Origin: Leptodontidium sp. MPI-SDFR-AT-0119
Taxonomy: Eukaryota > Ascomycota > Leotiomycetes > Helotiales > Leptodontidiaceae
NCBI GenBank assembly: GCA_020726505.1
Contig: JAHLEZ010000020.1
Location: 1,054,001 to 1,118,000 of the forward strand
Direction of reading: 5' to 3'
DNA: 64,000 nt
The notes under the pieces: generated by a model
What the model saw: only the letters and a program-made list of their open reading frames with translations
What the model was told of the DNA's origin: nothing
The model's database searches: none
Shown: piece by piece, positions 21,335-31,099 of the stretch
Layout: every line of letters starts with the position of its first letter
Numbering within the stretch: the stretch's first letter is position 1
Position numbers and translations under genes: made by a program

Positions 21335-23116
21335 ATGAGCGACCGCGCCAGTAAAGCCCTCGCAGAGGCATCTCTGCCTGGAGAGCCTCGAACATACGAT
21401 GCTAGATCAAAACAGAGTGGGGTCCCTCTGACTACCCTTTATTATCGCGATCATGGACGGCGCTCGAGAGAAGAGAAGGCCGAAGGCCAACAGTATCTCA
21501 CCCCGTCGGAGGAGAAAGCCCTCGAAAAGTATTTGAAACTAATGGCTGATCTCGGGAATCCTGTGCGAATCAAGTACCTACCTGCCCTCGCCTTCAGTAT
21601 CGCCCGCCAGCGTTCGACGAATAAAGCGACCAAGCCTCCGGGCAAGAACTGGCCTCGGGCCTTCCAAAAGCGTCATCCAGCACTCAAATCACGACGAGTA
21701 AAGGCGATGGCCTGGGAACGCCACGAGAATAACATCTATGATAAAATAATACATTGGTTTGAGGTGATCAAGGAGGTATTACAAGATCCGGCTATCCTCC
21801 CAGAGAATGTCTATAACATGGACGAGACTGGAGTCATGCTGTGCATGCTGGGCTCGATCCAGGTCCTTGTAAGTAAGGACGATCCGCGAGACTACAGAGG
21901 CGCGGGCGTCAAGCGCACGATGGTTACCGCTATCGAGTGCATCAGTGCAAACGGTAGGTCTTTGTTACCAATGATTATCTGGCCAGCCACTACCCATCGA
22001 AGCAACTGGACCACTTTCCCCACCCCAGGATGGCACTACGCATGCTCTGAATCCGGGTACACCGACTCGACGATTAGCTTGGAGTGGCTTAAGCGCGTAT
22101 TTGATCCCCAGACTAGAGGACAAGCTAACCAGAAGCCACGGGTACTGATCTGTGACGGTTTCGGGACGCACGAGACCCTCGAAGCCTTAGAGTTTTGTTT
22201 CGAAAACAACATCATCTTATGCCGCCTCCCCTCTCACACCTCCCACAAGCTTCAGCCCTGTGACGTCGTGGTGTTTGCACGGTTGAAAGAAGCCTATCGT
22301 GACGAAGCTGATAGGCTGCTTCGAGGAGGTGCCAATACAGTTGGCAAGCAGCATTTCACCTCCTTATATAGCCCAGCAAGGGAAAAGGCGTTCACGAAGA
22401 GAAATATTACGGCTGCATGGGCGGCCTGTGGTTTGTTTCCGTTCAACCCCGACAGAGTCCTCAAAAAGACACCGAAGCCCCCTACTCAATCAACTGTTCC
22501 GAGGGCCGATGAAATACAGGCGGGTTCTAGTCATGAAGATGAAGTACCACAAACGCCTGTCACGCCAGTGTCAGCAGAGGGTCTTGCATCACTGCATAAT
22601 CTGATCAAACAGGATGCTCTTACGCTTAATGAGAAGAGTATACCGCGCCTACAGAGGCATGTACAAAAGCTTGCCAACGCCGCCCAGATATTCCTTGCCG
22701 ATGGTGCCCTCCTTAATGATCAAGTTCAGATGTTGACTGGAATGAACAACGAAGCTAAGGTTCGTCGATCAACCAGGGCAGTCGTACTCGGGAAGGCGAA
22801 GGTAATGAGCTTTGAGGACATCGAGGTGGCACGAGCAGCGCGTGCTGCGAAGGAGGTCATCAAGGGCAAGGGGAAACGTGGTCGGAAGCGTAAGAGTGCT
22901 ACACTAGAGGCAGATGAGCCAGAGACAGAGGTGGAGACGGAGCCAGAAGTGGCACATGCTGCGAAAGAGGTCATAACGGGCAAGAGGAAACATGGCCGGA
23001 AGCGTAAGAGCGCTGTACAAGAGGCAAATGAGCCGGAACCAGAGCCAGAACAAGAAGTGGCACAGACGATCGAAGCGTCTGTGCCATGGAGAGCGCCAGT
23101 GGCACGTATGTATTGA
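21335..23116 (+). CDS. Pogo/Fot1-type DDE transposase, intact
   Basis: Uninterrupted frame of 593 aa from the ATG at 21335. The N-terminus has a helix-turn-helix (Psq/CENP-B type, ...SGVPLTTLYYRDHGRRSREE) and a Tc5/CENP-B-like second DNA-binding helix set (WPRAFQKRHPALKSRR). The DDE_1 catalytic core follows: NMDETGVM (first Asp), VLICDGFGTHET (second Asp), LPSHTSHKLQPCDVVVF, then AWAACGLFPFNP, the usual end of the domain. The C-terminus is long, Glu-rich and basic, with two copies of an AAKEVI.GK.K.GRKRKSA unit that resembles AT-hooks or a nuclear localisation signal. The enzyme would excise and insert a TIR element at TA. No RIP damage is seen, unlike other elements here, so the copy is probably young. 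TIRs were not found by eye. Confidence 0.85.
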   Translation: MSDRASKALAEASLPGEPRTYDARSKQSGVPLTTLYYRDHGRRSREEKAEGQQYLTPSEEKALEKYLKLMADLGNPVRIKYLPALAFSIARQRSTNKATKPPGKNWPRAFQKRHPALKSRRVKAMAWERHENNIYDKIIHWFEVIKEVLQDPAILPENVYNMDETGVMLCMLGSIQVLVSKDDPRDYRGAGVKRTMVTAIECISANGRSLLPMIIWPATTHRSNWTTFPTPGWHYACSESGYTDSTISLEWLKRVFDPQTRGQANQKPRVLICDGFGTHETLEALEFCFENNIILCRLPSHTSHKLQPCDVVVFARLKEAYRDEADRLLRGGANTVGKQHFTSLYSPAREKAFTKRNITAAWAACGLFPFNPDRVLKKTPKPPTQSTVPRADEIQAGSSHEDEVPQTPVTPVSAEGLASLHNLIKQDALTLNEKSIPRLQRHVQKLANAAQIFLADGALLNDQVQMLTGMNNEAKVRRSTRAVVLGKAKVMSFEDIEVARAARAAKEVIKGKGKRGRKRKSATLEADEPETEVETEPEVAHAAKEVITGKRKHGRKRKSAVQEANEPEPEPEQEVAQTIEASVPWRAPVARMY

Positions 23117-23355
23117 AGTGCATATTGTGGAGAATTGGACTGCTGCAAGAGGAGTACAGAATTATGACTCTATTGTTTAGTTCGAATGGGTTTCTTTGAG
23201 ACAGGCTCGCCGCGGGCCTCGCAACTTCGTTCCTATATAGTACAGTTAGACTTGATCATATTCTCGGCGCAATGGAAAGGAAGATAACCTCTCGCATCCA
23301 GGTATTCCCACGCCAGAATTGGCCGATTTCCTTTCTTCTTATTGTGTCTCCATAC

Positions 23356-24154
23356 TTAGGTCCTCTTGAGCCTTAACGTTACCCGACTGATAGGATCCTC
23401 GAAAAAGGTTGCGTTATACTCAATGGTTATACTCTCAATGGTTGCTCTCACAGCTTTGAGAAGATCTACGGAAAATTCGGGAATTGTTAAAGCCTCTCGT
23501 TCAAATTTGTAATTATGCCGCCTGAGACATCCTTCAACGGTTGCCGCAGCTAATATCGCACGCACTGGATGCCCTTCAGGCAGAGCGACTGCCGAAGTAA
23601 TGTGCTGGGACGTGAGGCAATGAGTGTTTGTGTCTGGTGCTCTCCAACTATCCGACGCCGAGCCCTCTGGAGCTGGATTTGCTAGAATGATAGCTTTGAT
23701 ATGCTCAGCCATAAGAGATTCCATGCCAGTGATACGACACATATCTGCCAATCTAGCAAATTCGATAGCCGTGGTAATAGCCCCCTCTGGTGTGGACTCT
23801 CCGAACACAACTCGGCCAAGGCATACCCACTGGACGAGCATTTGGAAGCTTTGAGTTGAAACCACGCCATCTATCTGTTCCAAGGTTGTTGACTGCTCTA
23901 CCCCTTCCTTAAAAGGCCCTCCAAACGTAGCTGCGAAATATGGGGACTGCTTGCAGAGGAGGTCTTTCGGGAGCTTATATTCGTGGCTTGCAGATCCGAT
24001 GCGGATTGTGACTTGAGAGCCGGAATAGAGTGGGAGAAGTCTAAGTTCTGGTGTTAGCTGGAACCAGGTAATAGATATTTGACACCACTAACGACGTTGC
24101 AAAGTCTTCAAATGCCGCATCAAGCAGTCTCTCCCGGGCATTTGTGCTCGCCAT
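23356..24154 (-). CDS. BTB/POZ-domain protein
   Basis: Two exons on the minus strand: 24154-24093 and 24040-23356. The 52-nt intron has a GTTAGT donor, a CTAAC branch point and a CTTAG acceptor. The product is 248 aa. The BTB core starts at LLPLYSGSQVTIRIGSASHE and continues with LPKDLLCKQSPYFAATFGG (the typical pattern of a protein-buried strand followed by K-x-LLC..S.YF). A helix set with FARLADMCRITGMESLM follows, and a C-terminal block with LPEGHPVRAILAAATVEG that is characteristic of the fungal BTB subfamily. It is an intact relative of the two relics at 5.7-7.8 kb. Role: protein-protein adaptor, targets unknown. It is convergent with the transposase gene. Confidence 0.8.
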
Positions 24155-24508
24155 ATTAAGGTGCAGGGCGACCGTGTGGAGGCGACCAAAATGGCACAGG
24201 GATGCTTGCAAAGGTTCAGCTCGCGAGCAGCTTGTGGGAAAGGGAATACACTCCGCCGGTTGGCAGGATATATCATTCAGAACATAGCACAGTTGGCTGA
24301 CGTGTCTTTGGTGGTCGTGGGGCTGCTGATGCTTCGTGAATTGTATGATACAGCGCCAACGGGATTGACGCTTTTTGCACGTGCGTGCTCTGTCATCACG
24401 GCAGCCAACAATCGCGTTGCGGCGTCATCAACCTCCTTCTTTTCCTTTATGCTATTATCACACGTGCGACCTTACAGTATCAAACGACTGCCATAAACAA
24501 AATTTATC

Positions 24509-24785
24509 ATGGCCGATGACGCAACCCGATGGAGTCATACCTCAGGGGAGGCGGAAGAATTGAACGTACGTATCCGTCGAGGAAACCATACATCTGATGA
24601 AGCATATTCCTCTAACAGCTTCTCAGAAACTTACTACCAACTACGAGCTTGTACGTTCATCTGGCGAAAATGCTAGGAAGGATAGAGAGGAGAGAAGGAA
24701 GAAGAGAGAGCAGAGAGGGGAGCAGGAGGCGAGAGAGAAGGAGGCGAAGGAGAAGGAGGCAAAAGAAAAAGGACAGAGCAAGTAA
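24509..24785 (+). CDS. Very small, highly charged coiled-coil protein
   Basis: Two exons, 24509-24565 and 24627-24785. The intron has a GTACGT donor and a CTTCTCAG acceptor. The product is 71 aa: MADDATRWSHTSGEAEELN joined to a Lys/Glu/Arg-rich helix whose tail repeats EAKEK. No domain is visible. The composition resembles a single amphipathic or charged helix and the repeats may be replication-slippage products. Support rests on an in-frame splice and an ATG. It could be an artefact of purine-rich DNA. Confidence 0.35.
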
Positions 24786-24812
24786 CGTCCGTCCCTACGT
24801 AGCGAGACAAAC
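24783..24812 (+). repeat. Possible terminus of repeat family R1
   Basis: TAACGTCCGTCCCTACGTAGC resembles the first bases of the R1 repeat at 16.67 kb (AACGTCCATCCCTGCGTAGC) and of the copy at 30.24 kb. Similarity fades after about 28 bp, so only one end seems present. Confidence 0.4.
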
Positions 24813-25892
24813 CATCGGTACTTTACACTAAAACAATTCTAAATTTGTAAATCCGCTGAAAATTCCCCTGTTTTTGTATCAGTTATATTGTGTAACTATT
24901 TCTAAATAGTGTATACTCTGGCTGCTCTAAAAATTATGATCATGTCGTCGCCGTCACGCCGAGCCACGGAGCTTATTAATTTCGAGTAAAGTAGGACTTC
25001 TAATCTATAGCACCCCCATGAACTCTTAGCGCTTTTTAAACTCGCAGAATCATAAAATCTAGGCTTCTAAGCCCCACCACAATGCCAAATAATCGTGATC
25101 ACCCTCGTGGCAATCAGGAAGTACTTTGCTATGTAATATCGCCACTTGGGTTGGTACTTCCCAATCAAGCGATTAAGGTCCTAATCAAACTGCGCCGTGG
25201 CTATAAATATCGGTAAACCCGCGTACGTAAGTACCTTGCCCGGATATTCCATCTTTCCGATATCCTCCGATCTAGGTGCACGCTTCGGCTTTTTATCACG
25301 TGTCGCACCACGTCGAGAAGGAGGTATCTAGATTCTGAAGTTGAGGCCTCAGGTATAAATTACGTAATAAGGCAAAAAAATGCCGCCCGTTGCCAACGAA
25401 ATCGGCTGTCTTCTCAGAAACACCCCACTTCCGGCTTTTCCACTTCACGAAATCTTCTCTTCTCAAATTGTTTTGCACTCTTACAGTACTGTAGGGCAAC
25501 AATCTTCTTCAGTTGGTAGCCCTAGCCTCCAAGGGGGCTCCTCTTGCACAATTGCTAACGAATTCCAAGATGACCTTATCGATGACGGAGGATAGAAATG
25601 CACCAGAGCACGCGTTTATTACCCATATTCATTGCTGACGCTCCTCGACAAGTCAACCAAAGCAGCGGCTTATACGTCCACGCCATCCGCCGCGCGCATT
25701 TTATACGGATAATGGAAGCTCTCATTGGTCTGCGAGCACTCTCCGAGTCAAGTGCCCCTTCTGCCTCAGATCCCATGGACATGGGGTCGGCATGGGAAAT
25801 GAGGCAGAAGAAGAACTCCCAAGAGCGTGCAGAGACACACTCAGAGACGCACTGCTGATTGCTACCCCATATCTGCTGGCCAATCCTACTGA
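24813..25892. other. AT-rich, RIP-like spacer
   Basis: AT-rich from 24830 to about 25380 with many stops in all frames. Two short plus-strand frames (25380-25595 and 25598-25858) are open but carry no recognisable domain. Confidence 0.4.
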
Positions 25893-26063
25893 ATCCTGTA
25901 CCCCGACGAAGAATCCAACTTCTCTGCCCCTTTTGGCTGGGAGTTGGACATAGAAGAAGGGTTGATCTACACTGTGACCCACCAGGGCCGGCTCTGTGAT
26001 CCTCGTTCGCTGAGGTCTCAACTACGGCGTCTGATCAATGCATACAAGGAAGCGAGCCCTTAA
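25893..26063 (+). pseudogene. Orphan exon with a WW-like motif
   Basis: An open stretch of about 56 codons ending at TAA 26061-26063. It contains APFGWELDIEEGLIYTVTHQ followed by GRLCDPRS. The pattern GWE...Y...H...R...DP resembles a WW domain, although the second Trp is absent. No start codon and no clear upstream exon were found. It may be the last exon of a decayed gene. Confidence 0.3.
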
Positions 26064-26227
26064 GCTACTATGGCATCCGCTCTAAGGCGCTCCCATAAGG
26101 AGGTACACCAATCCAAAGAGAGTGATGCTCGGAGGAACCTATCCCGAGTTGAGATCTGATGAAATATTCGCTGCAGGGCCACGGGTCAAGAGCAATATAA
26201 TGACAAAGTCTGTGTACAGCCTTAGTC

Positions 26228-27274
26228 CTAGCACCATGGGTAGCCGTACGGGTCTTCATATGTAGGCGATGGTGCTGTGATAGGCAAGTCGGCAAGGATA
26301 CTTATGACGTCGGCATGGTTGCAGTAGGTAGCTAGGCGCAGAGCTGTTGATCCGTGAGAACTTCGAGCTTCATGGTCAGCACCGTGATGCAGAAGTATCT
26401 TTACGATGTCTGCGTGCCCATTCTCCGCCGCGTCATGTAACGGTGTTCGATCAGTATCTCCGAAAACATCCATTGGACGCCTGGATATGATATTGGTGAC
26501 AAGTGCTAAATGACCATGACGAGCAGCGATACCGAGCGCAAAAGAATCTAACTCGGCCCCAAGCTCAAGTAGACTCTCCATGATTTCTATCGAGCCCCCT
26601 TTAGCAGCGCTGCTAGTGAACGTATTTCCATTGATAGATGGTACTGAGACATCTACATGCTGACACAGGAGCTTAACGATTTCAACATGACCACCTTTGG
26701 CTGCACGATGAAGGGCTTCTTGGAGGATCCAAGGTAGGCTTGCATGCTTCCATGGTTCAGTGAGCTGCTCCAGTTTCTCATGGGTCGTAGCACGTTGAGG
26801 AGCGTTTTGCGGCCATTCATTCAAAGCAATGTAGAGAAGATATCGGACGATCGGTTCGTGCCCACCTCCCGATGCGTGGACAAGAGGCGGGACGTTGTAG
26901 GCAATTGTCCACGGATGTATGCCGGATCTGATGAGTAATTTCGTAGCCTCTTCGTCTCCTCGAGCTGCTACATCGTGTAAGAGTGTACCGAGTATGCCTG
27001 CAACGTGGATATCTGCTCCCTTCCGTAACAAAGCAGCAAGTAGGCATTTGCGCTGTCTCGACTTAAACACTGCCCATTGCAATACTGTTTGCTCTTCATT
27101 CCACTCTTTGGTCGGGCTGAGTGTGTAGGTGACCGCAATATCGTAAAGGATATCTTGTACAAAATTAAAGCTACGGCATGTTCGCACTAATGCCGCAAGA
27201 TTGAAGGCCGTAAGATAGGAGCCAATCTCCAGATGTATTTCGCGAGGAAGGCGGTCAAAGGTTGTGTTACCCAT
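26228..27274 (-). CDS. F-box and ankyrin-repeat protein
   Basis: Single-exon frame on the minus strand, 348 aa from the first ATG (27274). An F-box-like motif is at the N-terminus (FDRLPREIHLEIGSYL, then LAALVRTCRSF). At least six ankyrin-type repeats follow, including GTLLHDVAARGDEEATKLLI, EALHRAAKGGHVEIVKLLC, then TPLHDAAENGHADIVKILLH followed by HGA. The arrangement is common in fungal substrate receptors of SCF ubiquitin ligases: the F-box would bind Skp1 and the ankyrin stack the substrate. Some central repeats have lost consensus. It lies in the same stretch as the NLR genes, where ankyrin and F-box genes often accompany allorecognition loci. Confidence 0.8.
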   Translation of the reverse strand: MGNTTFDRLPREIHLEIGSYLTAFNLAALVRTCRSFNFVQDILYDIAVTYTLSPTKEWNEEQTVLQWAVFKSRQRKCLLAALLRKGADIHVAGILGTLLHDVAARGDEEATKLLIRSGIHPWTIAYNVPPLVHASGGGHEPIVRYLLYIALNEWPQNAPQRATTHEKLEQLTEPWKHASLPWILQEALHRAAKGGHVEIVKLLCQHVDVSVPSINGNTFTSSAAKGGSIEIMESLLELGAELDSFALGIAARHGHLALVTNIISRRPMDVFGDTDRTPLHDAAENGHADIVKILLHHGADHEARSSHGSTALRLATYCNHADVISILADLPITAPSPTYEDPYGYPWC

Positions 27275-28240
27275 TGCGTATCCTGACTGGTATAAGGGGT
27301 CACGGTATCGACCGTCGGTGGGGCTGAGATGCACTGAGATGAATTAGGATTATCGTTGAAGACGAAGAAGGCGAAGACTTACAAGGAACAAAGCTGGGAT
27401 CGGAGGGCTGGACTTTGAGGAGCGACGCAAGTTATAACACCGGACCGTGCGATCGTAAAGGCTGCGATGATGAAGGCGAGCTGCGAGCTGCGATAGGTGA
27501 TAGACGCGTTGGAAATATGGGAGAAAAGAGTAACGACAGACCAGAGATTGTGGAGGGGAACAGCGATGAACTTATACCTGAGGCGGGGCAAGGCTCCCGA
27601 TTACCCATTTTTCAGCTGATTTGCGGCGCAGCATTCGAGCGGCAGCTTCGTGATTCGTAGCCACGATGCGGTTGAGCCACTCACCAGCTTTCCAGGGGTG
27701 GAAGGTGGAAACCCCCGAGAGTCTCGTCCTCATATCATGTGATCTATGAGGCAGCGCCACATCTATAGCCACACCGCCACTGATCACGATCCTTGATCGC
27801 TTGGTTGGAGGAGGTATCAGTTGATGTGGCAATGGTGGATGACATGGCGCGTTCTGGCCGCCACAACACTAAGAATGACCTTTTAGCATTGTGGATGAAT
27901 ACAGAGATATATTTCTAATTGTTTTATGTGTTTAAAACGTGAAAAAAGCGTAATAGTGGTGTCGCAGATTAAGGGATCTTTTTAATAGTGCACATCATGG
28001 CTTTCTATAAATCCAAGTGGTGGCGACGACGCGATATTTATTTTCGGAATTGATAGGTCAGGACTATTCGGGGGAGGTATATAATGCAACTAAAACAAAA
28101 CTAAATAGAAATTTTAAAGCGTTCACGAATTTTAAGTTGCTTAAACTCGAAGTAACTTACCTACGATTTGTCTCGTTACAGGGGGTGTCTCGGGACGCAG
28201 GGAGAGACGTTAATCTTGGTCGGCGCTCTCGAGTTCAAGT
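27275..28240. other. Spacer with no assigned gene
   Basis: Minus-strand frames at 27379-27591 and 27572-27832 and a plus-strand frame at 27415-27660 are open but have no family signature. From 27880 on the DNA becomes AT-rich and RIP-like. Confidence 0.4.
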
Positions 28241-29850
28241 CTAGCTATCATGGGGGTCTGTCTGCTTGCTAAATAAGACCTCTAAATCCTTTTTGTACCC
28301 TTCATAGTCGGCGACTTTTCTCTGAATAAATTCAGCGGAACCCTGACACCAATACTGAGAAAATATTTCCTCAGCCTTAGAAGAGAGACGAGAAAATCTG
28401 GGACAGATATGGTCTTCTACAAGAGAAATCATGGCATTTGTAGATGTAAGACAACGCCAAAACCACACTCCATCGGACTCCCAACCTTCATACATAATAC
28501 TCGCCAGCGTAGGCTTTTGCTTCGAGGCCATGTTAACCTCTTCTGCCTCAAATATTTTCATGAATTCCTGCCGAACCTCGTCGAATTCATGGAGGTTGTC
28601 GCCCACAATTTCATCAATACCATGTCCCGTAAGCCAATAAGGAACAGCAAGCATCTCTGCAGGCAAAGCGCAGACCCACTCAAGATCTATCAAACAAGTA
28701 ATGTTCCACTGTTCGTCGACAAAGATATTGCTTGCATGGAGGTCGGTAAACTGGAGATAGAAGGGTCCGTTGCGGTGTTTCCGCTCGACGTAATGATGTG
28801 ATAGCATCCTAAGCAATGCCTTAGCTGCCATATGACCACGGCAGTCATCCTCGTCATAAGCTGCGTTTGGATTGCTAAGGAAGCTGTTCTCATGAAGTGT
28901 AAGCATGTCTGCAACGAACGGCTCAGTACAGGTGTACGTTTCGTTCCTCTGTATCGTTCTCAGCGCGCTCTCATTTTCCAAAATAACAACAGAGCAAGGC
29001 AGGGGTCGGTTGGTCAATGTTATCGTTCCGTCAGCATGGAACTGGAATGACCCGATTCGAGGCTGAGGGATATTGGCCAAGGAAAGTATCAAGCGAGCCA
29101 TGCCTTGAAAGAGATTCTGCCTGTAGAATGGGTCCTTCCTGTGTTTCTCCCAGGTGCTTGAGAGCATCTGACCCGTATCAGGACCAATGTATTCAAGTAT
29201 CATGTATGCAGCAGAAAGTCGTTGGCTCGTTGGATGGGCGCTGTAGGGCGAGAGAGTGTGACATCGAAGAAGATTGCGGAGACGGCGTTGGAACATGCGC
29301 CACAGGCGGATGCAGAAAGGTCTTTGTTCCTCATGGACGAACTATACAGCAGTAGCATGGTTAGCATGGAATCTGTTAGGTAGTAGGTAAACCAACTTAC
29401 ATGGCGATGGTCAGAGAATCCGAAGCCGTATAAGTGGGGAATGCGGATATCAGGGCATTGATGTTGTATCCAAGTATACGTTCCCACCTCAGAGCTCAAC
29501 TTCTCATCCACTGTGCCGGGGTACTTGGCTTCAGCAAGCTTGTGTGGCATAGGACAACGAAATATGAGCTTCTTGTGGCCGCGGGTGGATCGTACCTCAA
29601 TAGGTATGCAGACATTGAAGCTGCCACGAATCCATTGAGCCTTTGCATTGACAATACAGGTGTCTCGATTACTGAGCCTCAAGTGGTGCCTGACAAGTGC
29701 TTCAATAGTTAGTCTCTGGTTCCAGAGTGACTGATAGAGCTCCGTCGCTGCCTCAAGGTATGCTGCTTGGCTGATGATATTTGCGTCTTTGTTCAGTGCC
29801 GACTCGTATGTGATGGGTTTCCGGTAATCTAGCTTGATGGCAGTAGGCAT
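28241..29850 (-). CDS. APH/choline-kinase-like phosphotransferase
   Basis: Two exons on the minus strand, 29850-29401 and 29341-28241. The 59-nt intron (GTAAGT...TATAG) falls between SDHRH and FVHEEQ. The product is 516 aa. The N-lobe has a nucleotide-binding-like strand region (GSFNVCIPIEVRS) and an SEVGTYTWI segment, with the hinge IPHLYGFGFS. The C-lobe carries FTDLHASNIFVDEQWNI (catalytic-loop HxD/N pattern with Asp and Asn kept) and CLIDLEWVCALP (metal-binding D, DFG equivalent). This is the fungal aminoglycoside-phosphotransferase-like family. Substrates are largely unknown, and antibiotic resistance is not implied. It looks intact. Confidence 0.8.
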
Positions 29851-30084
29851 GGTACGAGCCGACCTAGCCCCTCCACTTAGCAGTGTGCTTGAGGAGGTCT
29901 AGCATGCAATGTTTTCGCAGAATGGTTGAATGCTGGCTTGAACGCGACTCTGGATACGGAATGCCTTGCGGTTTCCGTGTCACTTGAAAAAGTTATTACT
30001 AAGCGGATATGGCACACCACGACAGTCAGTTTTGCCTTGATGCCTGAGGCCTCAAAATTCAAAGGTTAAATAGTCCGGGGGGTC

Positions 30085-30228
30085 TGACCCGAGTGGCGAT
30101 CTTGCATGAATCTGCACGCCACAGCCGCCACAAGGCTGTTAACGATCTCCCGCATAGTGGGGAGGTCTAAGAACTCGGCAAAGACCCTTCTATGAGTTTT
30201 AGAGATAGTGCAAGCTTAGTGGTGCAGA
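30085..30228 (-). repeat. Repeat family R1, partial inverted copy
   Basis: The minus strand reads the same coding-like core as the other copies (LPTMREIVNSLVAAVACRF, then MQDRH). It lies head to head with the plus-oriented copy that starts at about 30238, forming an inverted arrangement with the two cores about 260 bp apart or more. Confidence 0.65.
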
Positions 30229-30237
30229 TGTGGTAAC

Positions 30238-30660
30238 GTCAATCCCTGCGTCGCGGAAAACCCTACGTGCCGGAAAATTTAACCGGTACATTGACTTCAA
30301 GTATCATAAAAACACAAGCACACCGCAATATCTCTTATTAATTTTTGTAAATTACATTCCGTGGCCATTCCCGCACACCTTAAATGCCTCTAACTGAAAA
30401 AATCATATCCGCGTCGTCGCCCCACGCCTGATTTGCAAGGAGTCTCCTTTTACAGCGTAACAGACTCTCTCTACCACAGCTGCACCACCGAGCTTATATC
30501 ATCCCTAAAACGTATAGAAAGGTCTTTGCCGAGTTCCTAAGCCTCCGTAATATACGGGAGATCGTCAATAGCCTTGTGGCGGCTGTAGCGTGCAGATTCA
30601 TTCAGGATTGTCACGCGGGTCGGTACCTTGGATTAAAGCGAGTGGAGATATTAGTGGGGC
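30238..30660 (+). repeat. Dispersed repeat family R1, copy 2
   Basis: Starts AACGTCAATCCCTGCGTCGC and follows copy 1 (16670-17090) through CCTACGTGCCGGAAAA, the ACATTCCGTGGC block, and the coding-like core REIVNSLVAAVACRFIQD. Substitutions and a few small indels separate the two copies. No terminal repeats were delimited. Confidence 0.65.
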
Positions 30661-31099
30661 ACAGAACCCGCACGTGCCACATCTACGCCTAAGCTCACTT
30701 ATGTAATCACTGAACCAAGCAAGGTGGTGCTATTTTCTGATGAAGTTACTGCCTAACATTCGAGGCCAGAGGCTCGAACCACAGGTCGAAGGTAAATGCA
30801 GGATCCTAGGCTTCTGTTTCTATCATCCACTCTCCAATTACCTCGGCTCCCTTTTTAGCGACAAGATCAAATCAATCGAAAGCGGTTTCCAATATCCTAT
30901 CCCTATGGCGTTCAGAATTCGAGGTTGCACGACTGGCCGGTCTTGCGCGCTTCCAGTGATGTACGCATTGCCGTGAGGCTGCCCCTCAGCTGAGTCCGCA
31001 CGAAGTTTTCTCCAACTTCACCACGCATCTATATTAATTCGACGGCTTAACAACTGTCCGAAACCCTACCCTATTGCGATCCTCGAACCTAGCCGAAGA
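30661..31099. other. Upstream region of the HET-NACHT gene
   Basis: No gene assigned. A 78-codon plus-strand frame at 30740 has no family signature. Confidence 0.35.

Noticed and set aside
22726..23148. Minus-strand frame of 140 codons over the transposase tail
   Set aside because: Antisense shadow of the repeated GRKRKSA-coding region.
28241..29850. Antibiotic-resistance phosphotransferase
   Set aside because: Fungal APH-like proteins are a broad family with unknown substrates; nothing here indicates drug modification.
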